Shown here piece by piece: positions 15,962-24,996 of a stretch of DNA of 64,000 nucleotides. The position numbers and the translations under genes are program-made. The notes beneath the pieces are model-generated. The model saw only the letters and a list, made by a program, of their open reading frames with translations, searched no databases and was not told the DNA's origin. Origin of the DNA: Suilimivivens sp009774465 (lineage in GTDB: Bacteria; Bacillota; Clostridia; Lachnospirales; Lachnospiraceae); NCBI GenBank assembly GCA_947382645.1, contig CANDAE010000003.1:62001-126000 (forward strand), in the 5' to 3' direction. Position 1 is the stretch's first letter, and each line of letters opens with the position of its first letter.

Positions 15962-16972
15962 ATGGTATCTATGAAAGACATTTCAGTACGCTGCGGGGTA
16001 TCGGTAGCAACAGTCAGTAAGGCGTTAAATGACCACAAAGACATTGGCGGAGAGACGAAAGAACGAATCAGGCGGGCGGCCAGGGAGATGGGATATTCCC
16101 CTAATTCTGCGGCGAAGTCATTAAAAACAAACAGGACTTACAATCTGGGGGTGCTTTTTGTGGATGAAGCCATGAGCGGACTTACCCACGATTATTTTGC
16201 TCATGTGCTGGACAGTTTTAAGCGTACCGTAGAGGAAAAGGGGTATGACATTACATTTATTAACTGCTGCAAGACGCGGGAAGGAAGAATGTCATATTTG
16301 GAACACAGCAGGTATCGTGGCTTTGACGGGGTAGTGATCGCGTGTGTTGACTTTTATGATCCTGAAGTGGAAGAACTGGTAAGAAGCGATATACCGGTAG
16401 TGACGATTGATCACCTTTTCCATAACAGATGTGCAATTATTTCAGATAATATTAAGGGAATGAAAGACCTGGTGCATTATGTATACAGCATGGGGCATCG
16501 GAAAATTGCATATATACATGGGGCTGATTCGGCTGTTACGCAAAGCAGACTTTCCTCTTTTTATCTGACATGTGAAGAACTGGGTATTGATATTCCAATT
16601 CAATATGTACGGGAAGCGCCATACAGAGATACAAGAGGAACCTATGAAGAAACGGAAAAGCTTCTGGATTTTAAAAATCCACCCACCTGCATTTTGTATC
16701 CGGATGATTTTGCCTGTCTGGGAGGAATCAATGCGATTAGTGCAAGAGGGATGCGGATACCGGAGGATATTTCAGTTGCCGGGTATGACGGGGCCAGAAT
16801 TGCAAGGCATTTTGAACCACAGCTTACAACCTTAAAGCAGGACACCAGACAAATCGGAAAACTGGCAGCCCAAAAACTCATTGATCTGATCGAAAAGCCG
16901 AAGACGACTTTAATTGAACAGATTATTGTAAAAGGAGAAGTGGTTGCGGGTACTTCCGTAAAAAAGATTTAA
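15962..16972 (+). CDS. LacI/GalR-family regulator of the cellobiose locus
   Basis: 336 residues from ATG 15962 (AAAGG 9 bp upstream); a TTG at 15902 would add 20 residues and make the protein unusually long. The HTH reads MKDISVRCGVSVATVSKALN (4-23), followed by the hinge S-P-N-S-A-A-K-S-L-K-T. The sugar-binding domain has LGVLFVDEA, the GFDGVVIA strand and a C-terminal SVAGYDGARIARHFEPQLTT block. It lies between GH94 (divergent) and an ABC importer (same strand, 48 bp away with no terminator). It probably represses both directions until a disaccharide is present. The effector is inferred from context. Confidence 0.88.
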   Translation: MVSMKDISVRCGVSVATVSKALNDHKDIGGETKERIRRAAREMGYSPNSAAKSLKTNRTYNLGVLFVDEAMSGLTHDYFAHVLDSFKRTVEEKGYDITFINCCKTREGRMSYLEHSRYRGFDGVVIACVDFYDPEVEELVRSDIPVVTIDHLFHNRCAIISDNIKGMKDLVHYVYSMGHRKIAYIHGADSAVTQSRLSSFYLTCEELGIDIPIQYVREAPYRDTRGTYEETEKLLDFKNPPTCILYPDDFACLGGINAISARGMRIPEDISVAGYDGARIARHFEPQLTTLKQDTRQIGKLAAQKLIDLIEKPKTTLIEQIIVKGEVVAGTSVKKI

Positions 16973-17020
16973 AGTACAGGTAATTTGCAAACTACAAAAA
17001 AATAAAAGGGAGGACAAAAA

Positions 17021-18439
17021 ATGAAAAAGAAATTACTCAGCGCAATACTTTCAGTAGCAATGATTGCCGGTCTGTTAGCAGGATGCGGCGGAAAAGGCGA
17101 GGAGCCCCAGGCGGCGTCTACAGAAACTGAAACACAAACGCAAACACAGGAACAGGCACCGCAGGAGGAAACAACTGCTGCAGTGGAAGCTTCAGAGGAA
17201 GGAAAGGTTCTGAATATTTATTGTTGGAATGATGAATTTAAGAGACGTATTGAGGATCATTATCCGGGATATGCCAAAGATGCAGGCGATGCAACGAAAG
17301 GAACTATTGGAGATGTGACGGTTGTGTGGAATATCACACCAAATCAGGATAATGCTTATCAGAACAATCTGGATGAAACTTTACTGAAACAGGCGGATGC
17401 AGAAGCCGACAGCAAGATTGACATTTTCCTTATTGAAGCAGACTATGCATTAAAGTATGTTGATACGGAGTTTACTATGGCAGTTTCCGATCTGGGTGTT
17501 ACAGAGGCGGATCTTGCAAATCAGTATCAGTATACAAAGGATGTTGTAACAGATTCAAATGGCATATTGAAAGGAGTTTCCTGGCAGGGATGTCCGTGTG
17601 TAATGTTCTATAGCCGCGAAGCGGCCAAAGAGGTATTTGGCACAGATGATCCGGCAGAGATACAAAATTATGTATCTGACTGGGATAAGTTCAATGAGAC
17701 AGCAGCTACACTTAAGGATGCAGGCTACTCCATTGTTTCTTCCGTGAATGACACCTATCGTGTATATTCTAACAATGTAACCTCCAAGTGGGTAGAGGGA
17801 AATAAGATTAATATTGACGCCAACATTATGAAGTGGGTAGAGGATTCCAAAGCGCTGGTAGATGCAGGGCAGGCTGGAACTCACGACCTTTGGAGTGATG
17901 ACTGGAGTAAGGGATTCTATCCCGAAGGCAAGGTATTTGCATATTTTGGTCCTGCATGGCTGGTTAATTTCTCAATGGCGGCAGATGCTCAGGGAAGCAT
18001 TGGAAATGCAGGCGGATGGGCAGCAACAGAAGGTCCTCAGGGCTTCTTCTGGGGGGGTACATGGATCTGCGCAGCAACAGGAACAGATAATGCAGGCCTT
18101 GTAAAAGATATTATGCTCCAAATGACCTGTAACGAAGAAATCATGAAGGAAATCGTAGTGGATGATGATGACTTTGTAAATAATAAACCTGCTATGGAAG
18201 CAATGGCGGCAGATACCAGTTACTCCAGCAAGATTCTTGGAGGACAGAATCCTCTTGGTATGTACTGCGCAGGGGTAGAAGGGCTCGACTTAAGTAATCT
18301 GTCAATTTATGACCAGGGATGTAATGAGGAATTCCAGAGAGCAATGAAGAATTACTTTGATGGAAATGCAAACCTGGAAGAAGCATTAGACCTGTTCTAC
18401 AAGGCAGTTGTGGAAAAATATCCTGAATTAACATATTAA
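17021..18439 (+). CDS. Sugar ABC transporter substrate-binding lipoprotein
   Basis: 472 residues with GGGAGG 7 bp before ATG. Lipoprotein signal 1-22 with lipobox LAGC, Cys22, then a Thr/Gln/Glu-rich spacer (about 30-62). The mature part is a family 1 solute-binding protein: LNIYCWNDEFKRRIEDHYPG at its start, a WQGCPCVMFYSREAAKEVFG lobe crossover and the aromatic-rich W-G-F-F-W-G-G-T-W-I segment that usually contacts sugar. Next to cellobiose phosphorylase and a LacI regulator, it probably binds beta-linked oligosaccharides. A stem-loop separates it from its two permease genes. No ATPase is encoded here; such importers often share an MsmK-type ATPase. Confidence 0.88.
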   Translation: MKKKLLSAILSVAMIAGLLAGCGGKGEEPQAASTETETQTQTQEQAPQEETTAAVEASEEGKVLNIYCWNDEFKRRIEDHYPGYAKDAGDATKGTIGDVTVVWNITPNQDNAYQNNLDETLLKQADAEADSKIDIFLIEADYALKYVDTEFTMAVSDLGVTEADLANQYQYTKDVVTDSNGILKGVSWQGCPCVMFYSREAAKEVFGTDDPAEIQNYVSDWDKFNETAATLKDAGYSIVSSVNDTYRVYSNNVTSKWVEGNKINIDANIMKWVEDSKALVDAGQAGTHDLWSDDWSKGFYPEGKVFAYFGPAWLVNFSMAADAQGSIGNAGGWAATEGPQGFFWGGTWICAATGTDNAGLVKDIMLQMTCNEEIMKEIVVDDDDFVNNKPAMEAMAADTSYSSKILGGQNPLGMYCAGVEGLDLSNLSIYDQGCNEEFQRAMKNYFDGNANLEEALDLFYKAVVEKYPELTY

Positions 18440-18462
18440 AATAATTGATAAGGGCTGTGTCT

Positions 18463-18490
18463 GCCTGCTTCGGGCAGGCATGGCTTTTTA
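18463..18490 (+). terminator. Intra-operon terminator/attenuator after the binding-protein gene
   Basis: TGCCTGC (18463-18469) pairs with GCAGGCA (18475-18481), followed by TGGCTTTTT. It likely lowers read-through into the permease genes so that the binding protein is made in excess. Confidence 0.6.
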
Positions 18491-18582
18491 AAAAAGCAGG
18501 GTTGGCAGATGGCCTTTACCAAAAGAGGGAAAGGATAGCTGCGAGGTTTGCTGTAAATAAGTATAAAAGTGGAGGTGAATGT

Positions 18583-19494
18583 ATGAAGTCTGTAAAAAGA
18601 GGAAAGGTTGTAAGCTATAACAAGTGGGGGTACATTTTTTTAATTCCTTTTATTATGGTTTACCTGGTGTTCCAGCTCATACCGCTGGTCAGTACGATTT
18701 ATAACAGTTTTTTTGAAAATTATCGTTCGGGTTTGACGCAGATCGGCCCTAACTTTGTAGGACTTGAAAATTTTAAAACGATTTTTACAAACGGAGATAT
18801 CATTACATATGCGGAAAATACAATGATCATGTGGATTATGGGATTTATTCCCCAGATTATTGTATCGCTCCTTTTGGCATCCTGGTTTTCCAATCCCAGC
18901 TTAAGACTTAAGGGGCAGAGGTTCTTTAAGACAGTAATTTATCTGCCAAATCTGATTATGGCGTCGGCTTTTGCAATGTTGTTTTTTACTTTATTTTCGG
19001 ATGGAGGCCCGGTCAATTCCATTCTGATGCAGATGGGACTGTTAAGCCAGCCTTATAAGTTTATGTCAAATATCTGGAGTACCAGATCACTGGTTGCCTT
19101 TATGAATTTTCTTATGTGGTTTGGGAACACGACTATTTTGCTGATGGCCGGAATGATGGGAATTGATACCTCTCTTTTTGAAGCCGCGGAGGTGGATGGA
19201 GCAACATCATCACAGGTATTTTTGAAGATTACGCTGCCGCTGCTTCGTCCGATTCTGGTTTATGTGATGATTACTTCTTTAATCGGCGGTCTGCAGATGT
19301 TTGATGTACCTCAGATTTTGACTAATGCAAGCGGCGATCCTATGCGCTCTACCATGACGCTTATTATGTATCTGAATAAGCATTTATTCAGTAAGAATTA
19401 CGGGCTTGGCGGCGCACTTTCAGTTGTACTGTTTATCATTACAGCAATACTCAGTATGATTGTTTATAAATTTACTAACAAAAAGGTGGACTAG
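18583..19494 (+). CDS. Sugar ABC transporter permease 1 (MalF/UgpA type)
   Basis: 303 residues from ATG 18583, preceded by GGAGGTGAATGT; the frame extends upstream without a better start. Six membrane helices, the first at about 17-38 (YIFLIPFIMVYLVFQLIPLV). The EAA loop reads E-A-A-E-V-D-G-A-T and is followed by LPLLRPILVYVMITSLIGG. It forms a heterodimeric channel with the next gene product, 11 bp downstream. The family imports oligosaccharides; cellobiose or other beta-glucosides are suggested by the neighbours. Confidence 0.9.
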   Translation: MKSVKRGKVVSYNKWGYIFLIPFIMVYLVFQLIPLVSTIYNSFFENYRSGLTQIGPNFVGLENFKTIFTNGDIITYAENTMIMWIMGFIPQIIVSLLLASWFSNPSLRLKGQRFFKTVIYLPNLIMASAFAMLFFTLFSDGGPVNSILMQMGLLSQPYKFMSNIWSTRSLVAFMNFLMWFGNTTILLMAGMMGIDTSLFEAAEVDGATSSQVFLKITLPLLRPILVYVMITSLIGGLQMFDVPQILTNASGDPMRSTMTLIMYLNKHLFSKNYGLGGALSVVLFIITAILSMIVYKFTNKKVD

Positions 19495-19505
19495 GAGGTG
19501 GCAGC

Positions 19506-20384
19506 ATGAGAAATGATAGAGAAATGAAAGTAAAGAAAGGACTGGACGTGAGAGTTAGAAGAGTAATTGCATATGTTGTTCTTACTTTGATTTCCTTCCT
19601 TTGCCTGTTTTGGTTTTATGTATTGTTTATTAATGCAACCAGATCCCATGCGGAGCTGACGAAAGGATTTACTCCCTTTCCTGGTTCTAATTTATGGATA
19701 AACTGGAAAAACTTAAGCGCCGGAAGGGCGGCGAGCGCGCTGCCCATATGGTATGGATTATTCAACAGCTTTTTCATATCCACGCTGAGTGCGGCGCTGT
19801 GTACCTATTTTTCCACTATGACTGCCTATGCAATTCACGCGTATGAATTTAAGCTTAAGAAATTTATGTTTACATTTATTCTTATGATTATGATGATTCC
19901 CACACAGGTTACAGCATTGGGATTTTTGCAACTGGTAGGAAAGATGAAGCTGGATGATTCCTTTATTCCACTGATTATACCTTCCATTGCAGCGCCGGTT
20001 ACATTTTTCTATATGAAACAGTATATGGAAAGCTCCCTTCCCCTTTCTTTAATTGAGGCGGCCCGCATTGACGGATCAGGAGAATTCAGAACCTTCAATT
20101 CCATAGTGATTCCACTTATGAAACCGGCAATTGCAGTACAGGCGATTTTTACCTTTGTTTCAAGCTGGAACAATTATTTTACACCTGCTCTTATTTTGCA
20201 TACCGACAGAAAGAAAACATTGCCTATATTGATTGCTCAGCTTCGTTCAACGGACTGGCTAAAGTTTGATATGGGGCAGGTTTATGCGATGATCGTATTT
20301 TCCATTCTGCCGATTATTGTAATCTACATAATTTTATCAAAACATATCGTTCAGGGTGTTGCAATGGGAAGCGTGAAGGGGTAA
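19506..20384 (+). CDS. Sugar ABC transporter permease 2 (MalG/UgpE type)
   Basis: 292 residues with AGGAGGTG before ATG. Six membrane segments, first at about 21-43. The EAA loop reads EAARIDGSGEFRTFNSIVIP, which is followed by PAIAVQAIFTFVSSWNNYF, the standard MalG-type signature. The C-terminus ends in Q-G-V-A-M-G-S-V-K-G, a common end for this subfamily. It completes the importer with the preceding permease and binding protein. Confidence 0.9.
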   Translation: MRNDREMKVKKGLDVRVRRVIAYVVLTLISFLCLFWFYVLFINATRSHAELTKGFTPFPGSNLWINWKNLSAGRAASALPIWYGLFNSFFISTLSAALCTYFSTMTAYAIHAYEFKLKKFMFTFILMIMMIPTQVTALGFLQLVGKMKLDDSFIPLIIPSIAAPVTFFYMKQYMESSLPLSLIEAARIDGSGEFRTFNSIVIPLMKPAIAVQAIFTFVSSWNNYFTPALILHTDRKKTLPILIAQLRSTDWLKFDMGQVYAMIVFSILPIIVIYIILSKHIVQGVAMGSVKG

Positions 20385-20422
20385 GCTGAAGAAAAACTTT
20401 TTATTAAAGAAGGATAAGAAAA

Positions 20423-21568
20423 ATGTTTACCTTAAATCAAAGCTACGAGGAAATAACAGGCAATGAACTGATAAAAAGAGCAGTGGGGAATTTGTTTCCC
20501 TCCTGCTGGATGCAGAGAGTTACTCCTGCTCACACTAGGAATGCTATGTGTCACATAGCAAAAACTGTACGACTGGAATCAGGACTTCCATTTCCGGCGG
20601 AAGCTTTTGTGGAAAGCGCTAATCTGCTGATGGAGACTTACGAAAAACGACGGTTTTGCTTTGTTCCCCTGTGGAAAAAACAGCCGGAAGGATGGATTCC
20701 GGATGCAGATTTGAACAGGGAGGAGAGTGTTTATCTTTTTACCGGGAATCCCAATGTGGATAATTATGCTTTTGCCCACACCGCAGGGAAAGGTTCTGTT
20801 CCCCCTTACGAATCTAATGCGGTTCCTGCCGAAAAGAAGGAGAAGACATTGGTGCGTCCGGCAGTAATCATTTGTCCCGGCGGCGGCTATCATATGCTTT
20901 CCACTTATTCAGAAGGCATTCAGCTTGCTCAGCGCATGGAGCGGGATGGTGGATATAAAGCGTTTATTTTAAATTACAGGATGCTGCCCAATTTATATCC
21001 GCTGCCCCAGATTGATCTGGCTATGGCAGTAATGCATGTGCGGGCTCATGCTGTGGAGTATGGAATCGATCCTGAAAGGGTGAATGTGCTGGGGGCTTCT
21101 GCCGGAGGGCATCTTTGTGCAAGCGAGGCGTTCCTTTATGATTCCTTAAAAACGGAAGTCCTTTCGCTTTTGCCGGAAGAAAACAGGGAATGCTATAAGA
21201 AAATAAGCGCCCGGCCTGACGGGGTGGGACTTTTGTATCCGGTGATCAGTTTTTTGTCAGAATATCATGAGGGAAGTTATCTGAACCTTACAGGCGGTCG
21301 GGAGGAATTAAGGGAAAAATTGTCAGTGGAGCTTCACATAAACAAAGACTATCCGCCAACATACGCTTTTGCAAATGAGGATGACGGATGTGTTCCGGCA
21401 AGTAACACCATCCGTTTGGAGGAAGCTCTTGAAAAGGCAGGGGTGCCTCATTTATGTGAGATTTTTCCTTCAGGGGATCATGGGATTGGACTTGGCTATG
21501 CTTTTTCCTGTAAAAAATGGAGTGAAAATATGCTTGCATTTTTTGAAAATATCCATTCTTTTTTGTGA
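20423..21568 (+). CDS. Alpha/beta-hydrolase acetyl esterase (acetylxylan esterase-like)
   Basis: 381 residues, cytosolic (no signal peptide), ATG preceded by AAGGAT. The hydrolase fold starts near residue 145 with VIICPGGGYHMLS, whose Gly-rich turn forms the oxyanion hole. The nucleophile is Ser226 in GASAGG, the acid is Asp320 or Asp321 in NEDDG, and the base is His353 in SGDHGIGLG. This is the BD-FAE/Axe-like group that removes acetyl groups from xylo- or manno-oligosaccharides. The first 140 residues are not typical of the fold and contain no motif I know. It lies 38 bp after the sugar permeases, so it probably deacetylates the imported oligosaccharide before cleavage. Confidence 0.82.
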   Translation: MFTLNQSYEEITGNELIKRAVGNLFPSCWMQRVTPAHTRNAMCHIAKTVRLESGLPFPAEAFVESANLLMETYEKRRFCFVPLWKKQPEGWIPDADLNREESVYLFTGNPNVDNYAFAHTAGKGSVPPYESNAVPAEKKEKTLVRPAVIICPGGGYHMLSTYSEGIQLAQRMERDGGYKAFILNYRMLPNLYPLPQIDLAMAVMHVRAHAVEYGIDPERVNVLGASAGGHLCASEAFLYDSLKTEVLSLLPEENRECYKKISARPDGVGLLYPVISFLSEYHEGSYLNLTGGREELREKLSVELHINKDYPPTYAFANEDDGCVPASNTIRLEEALEKAGVPHLCEIFPSGDHGIGLGYAFSCKKWSENMLAFFENIHSFL

Positions 21569-21590
21569 ATATTGATACTGGTTTTTTATG

Positions 21591-21626
21591 GCCTGCATGA
21601 TTATACTCTACTATGATTATGCAGGC
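21591..21626. repeat. Inverted repeat after the esterase gene
   Basis: GCCTGCAT (21591-21598) and ATGCAGGC (21619-21626) flank an AT-rich 20-nt loop. No clear T-run follows, so terminator function is weakly supported. Confidence 0.45.
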
Positions 21627-21727
21627 TGTTATGCTGCAGCCATCTGGCGGGTGTGAGCCTGTTGGATAAATTTTATATCTGCGGTTTCAAACCGGTAGAT
21701 TGTAGAAAGGAATTGGATATTTTTAAG

Positions 21728-23083
21728 ATGGCTAAGAATCTGGCGAAGGATATGACAACAGGATCTCCCATGAAATTAATTTTAGGGTTTTCTCTGCCCC
21801 TTTTATTTGGGTTTTTATTTCAACAGTTTTACAGTGTGGTGGATACTGTGATTGTGGGGCAGTTTCTGGGGATGAATGCGCTGGCGGGAGTGGGCGCTAC
21901 CGGTTCCATCAATTTTATGATTGTAGGTTTCTGCATGGGTGTGTGCAGTGGGTTTGCCATACCTGTTGCCCATAAATTTGGGGCAAAGGATTACTCTGGT
22001 ATGCGCCAGGTGATTGCAAACTGCGTATGGCTGTCCATATTATTTTCTGTGGTTATGACAGTGATTGTTGTTTTTTTATGCAGAAATATTCTGATTTGGA
22101 TGAAGACGCCTGCGGATATTATCGAGTATTCTTATGCATATATTGTAATTATATTTGCAGGAATTCCGGCCGCCTATCTTTACAATATGCTGTCAGGAAT
22201 TATCCGGTCTATGGGAGACAGCAAAACGCCCCTTCTTTTTTTGATGCTGTCCTCTTTTTTAAATATAGGACTGGATTTATTGTGTATTCTGACATTTCAG
22301 ATGGGAGTCGCAGGGGCGGCGGTGGCAACAGTCGTTTCCCAGTTGATTTCGGGTATTTTATGCCTGTTTTATATGAGGAAGAAATTTGAAATACTACATA
22401 TTGAAAAAGAAGAATGGAAAATAAATCCTACGCATATGAAGGTGCTTTGCAGCATGGGGATTCCTATGGGACTGCAGTATTCCATTACAGCAATCGGTTC
22501 GGTGATTTTACAGACTTCCGTAAATACATTGGGCTCACTTGCAGTTGCTTCCGTAACGGCAGGAGGAAAAGTAAATATGTTTTTCTGCTGTCCCTTTGAT
22601 GCAATGGGCTCTACTATGGCTACCTATGGCGGTCAGAATGTGGGAGCTAAAAAGCTGGATCGTCTGGGAGTGGGGCTTAAAAACTGTATTTATCTGGGGG
22701 CGGTCTGGTCTGTCGCGGCCTTTGTAATCCTGTTTTTCTTTGGCGGAAATCTGGCCGGCCTGTTTGTAAATGGAGCAGATCCCAGGATGCTTTCAAATGC
22801 CAGACTGTTTTTAATTATTTGCAGCGCCTTTTATTTTCCCCTTGCTCTGGTGAATATTGTCCGGTTTATGATTCAGGGAATGGGATTCAGTACCTTTGCC
22901 ATTTTAGCCGGTGTGTTTGAAATGGTGGCAAGAACACTGGCAGGACTGTTTCTGGTTCCTTATTTTGGATTCGTGGGCGCCTGCTTTGCCAGTCCTCTCG
23001 CCTGGATTTTTGCTGATGTATTTTTGATACCGGCCTACATTCATGTGCGGCGGAAGTTGGAGCGGATGATGCCGGAGGTGTGA
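21728..23083 (+). CDS. MATE-family efflux transporter
   Basis: 451 residues from ATG 21728 (MAKNLAKDMTTGSPMKLIL), the usual start for this family; a GTG at 21653 would add 25 non-conserved residues. Twelve membrane helices are apparent. The motif F-Q-Q-F-Y-S-V-V-D-T-V-I-V-G-Q-F-L-G in helix 1-2 and its second-half counterpart (G-M-P-M-G-like GIPMGLQYSITAIGS) mark the NorM/DinF superfamily. Such pumps export cationic drugs or metabolites against Na+ or H+. Its 3' end overlaps the convergent GH2 gene by 43 bp. No regulatory gene is adjacent, so the substrate is unknown. Confidence 0.9.
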   Translation: MAKNLAKDMTTGSPMKLILGFSLPLLFGFLFQQFYSVVDTVIVGQFLGMNALAGVGATGSINFMIVGFCMGVCSGFAIPVAHKFGAKDYSGMRQVIANCVWLSILFSVVMTVIVVFLCRNILIWMKTPADIIEYSYAYIVIIFAGIPAAYLYNMLSGIIRSMGDSKTPLLFLMLSSFLNIGLDLLCILTFQMGVAGAAVATVVSQLISGILCLFYMRKKFEILHIEKEEWKINPTHMKVLCSMGIPMGLQYSITAIGSVILQTSVNTLGSLAVASVTAGGKVNMFFCCPFDAMGSTMATYGGQNVGAKKLDRLGVGLKNCIYLGAVWSVAAFVILFFFGGNLAGLFVNGADPRMLSNARLFLIICSAFYFPLALVNIVRFMIQGMGFSTFAILAGVFEMVARTLAGLFLVPYFGFVGACFASPLAWIFADVFLIPAYIHVRRKLERMMPEV

Positions 23084-24996
23084 AAGGGCGCCGGATTTTC
23101 ACCTGAAAGCTTGTTTACTTTCCGGTCGTAGGTGAGCAGTCCGTTTACCTCTTCCTCTACATCGGAAAGCTGTGTATATACAGCGCCGCTTAATCCCTGG
23201 GCCCGCAGCGGCAGCAGGGATTTTTCTATTAATTCACCACAGGCTTTTTCAAAGTCTGAAAGGGTATCATATCGTTTGTATCCAAAAATACGTTCTACGC
23301 TGGAATGGCCTTTGATATGGCAGGCAAATCCGCCATATTCGGACAGGAAAAAAGCGCGGTTCGTCCATTTTTTTACGGAAACAGATAATGGGCGGAAGTA
23401 ATTGTGCACGCTGATAAAGTCGCCGCAGTTCTGGTCAAACCAGCCGCTGGCCGAGTCGATCAGCCGGGAGGGATCAGCATCTTTGATCAGATTTGTGATG
23501 CGTACTGTGTCAAACTGCCCCCATCCCTCATTGAAGGGCACCCAAATTGCAATGGAGGGAAAAAATTTTAAGGAATCGACTGTTTCCAGACATTCCTTTT
23601 CCCATTGCCAGCGGGCGTTTTCATCTTTTCGTGAGAGCATGGAGTAGTGTGAGTCCTTAAGGTGGGCAGCCAGAGAAGGACACAGGGTTGGAAGGTAGCT
23701 GATCACCGGCATATGGTAGCAGCTTCCCCCATTTACCATGTCCTGGCAGACAATCATCCCCAGACGGTCGCAGTGATAATACCAGCGGGCACATTCCACC
23801 TTAATATGCTTGCGAAGCATGTTAAATCCCATTGATTTCATAGTGGTAATGTCATAAAGCAGGGCCTCTTCGGAAGGTGCGGTATATAAGCCATCCGGCC
23901 AGTATCCCTGATCCAGCACCCCCATCAAAAAATAAGGCTTATGATTCAGGCAGAAAACCGGAATCCCTTCCGGGGCTTCAACTGATTTTTCAATGGTATA
24001 GCAGCGCATGGCAAAATAACTTTTGATATGATCCTGCCCGAAAGTAATTTCAACATCATATAAAAAAGGAGCTTCCGGACTCCAGGCGTGAAAAAATTCT
24101 TCGGGAATATTTATGGAAATGTCTGTGGTAAAGTGTTGGGATTCTTTTCTTTCATTTAAGGCAATTGATTCGGAAGAAAGCAACTTATCCTGGCTGGTAT
24201 TGGCGGATTGGATGGATACCTGCGTTTGCCCAATTTCTTTTTCTTTGCAGAAAACAGACAAAGAGACAGGAGGAAGAATATCAAGTGCTCCGACAGCTAT
24301 GGTATTGATATGCGCAGTTATTTTATGGGTATCAAAATCTGTTTCAAACCATAAAGATTCTACGTAAGAGGCAGGAACCCATTCCATCCATACGCTCTGC
24401 CAGATTCCGCTTTGGGCAGTATAAAAAATACCGCCACGTCTGAGCGTCTGTTTTCCTCTTGCCTGACTGTCCTGCTCGGTAGTATCCTGCACTTTCACAA
24501 TTAATTCATTTTCATTTTCCATTAAATAATCTGTGATATCAGCGCAGAAAGGCAGATAACCGCCCAGATGAGTAATAACGGGCTGGCTGTTTATGTAAAC
24601 CTGCGCCCTGTAATCCACTGCGCCAAAGTGCAGAAGAAGCCGCCTTCGGGAAGAATCGGTATTTTTTACAGGTAGAGTTATGGGCGGAAGGAAGGTACGG
24701 TACCATAAAAATTCCTCCGGTTTTAACTGGCGGTTTACACCGGAAAGAGCCGCCTCCGGAGAAAAAGGAACCAGAATCTTTCCTTCATATTTGTCAGGAA
24801 GTTCAGAAGAACTTGTAAAGGCATAGTCCCAGTATCCGTTTAAACTTATAAAGCGTTCCCGCCTCATCTGGGGACGGGGATATCCGGGAAGCACATTGGA
24901 AGTGTCCAGATTTTCGCCCCATATGGTTGAAAGCGGGGTGAGTTCATCCTTATCATGAGGCTTGATAATGCTTTTTAATGCGTCAGAAAAATTCAT
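23041..24996 (-). CDS. Intracellular glycoside hydrolase family 2 enzyme
   Basis: 651 residues. The N-terminal jelly-roll (about 45-210) has SLNGYWDYAF, ILVPFSPE and WYR motifs; an Ig-like domain and a TIM barrel follow. The acid/base is Glu490 in WVPFNEGWGQ and the nucleophile Glu553 in FFLSEYGGFA. GH2 covers beta-galactosidase, beta-glucuronidase, beta-mannosidase and others; motif detail here does not settle which, although W-x-P-x-N-E-G-W is common in the beta-glucuronidase/galactosidase-like branch. No signal peptide, so it acts on imported sugar. GGAGA precedes ATG, which overlaps the stop of the upstream regulator by 4 bp, indicating translational coupling. Confidence 0.87.
   Translation of the reverse strand: MNFSDALKSIIKPHDKDELTPLSTIWGENLDTSNVLPGYPRPQMRRERFISLNGYWDYAFTSSSELPDKYEGKILVPFSPEAALSGVNRQLKPEEFLWYRTFLPPITLPVKNTDSSRRRLLLHFGAVDYRAQVYINSQPVITHLGGYLPFCADITDYLMENENELIVKVQDTTEQDSQARGKQTLRRGGIFYTAQSGIWQSVWMEWVPASYVESLWFETDFDTHKITAHINTIAVGALDILPPVSLSVFCKEKEIGQTQVSIQSANTSQDKLLSSESIALNERKESQHFTTDISINIPEEFFHAWSPEAPFLYDVEITFGQDHIKSYFAMRCYTIEKSVEAPEGIPVFCLNHKPYFLMGVLDQGYWPDGLYTAPSEEALLYDITTMKSMGFNMLRKHIKVECARWYYHCDRLGMIVCQDMVNGGSCYHMPVISYLPTLCPSLAAHLKDSHYSMLSRKDENARWQWEKECLETVDSLKFFPSIAIWVPFNEGWGQFDTVRITNLIKDADPSRLIDSASGWFDQNCGDFISVHNYFRPLSVSVKKWTNRAFFLSEYGGFACHIKGHSSVERIFGYKRYDTLSDFEKACGELIEKSLLPLRAQGLSGAVYTQLSDVEEEVNGLLTYDRKVNKLSGENPAPFHTSGIIRSNFRRT

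Noticed and set aside
21591..21626. Terminator after the acetyl esterase
   Set aside because: Stem is good but the loop is 20 nt and no T-run follows; listed only as an inverted repeat.
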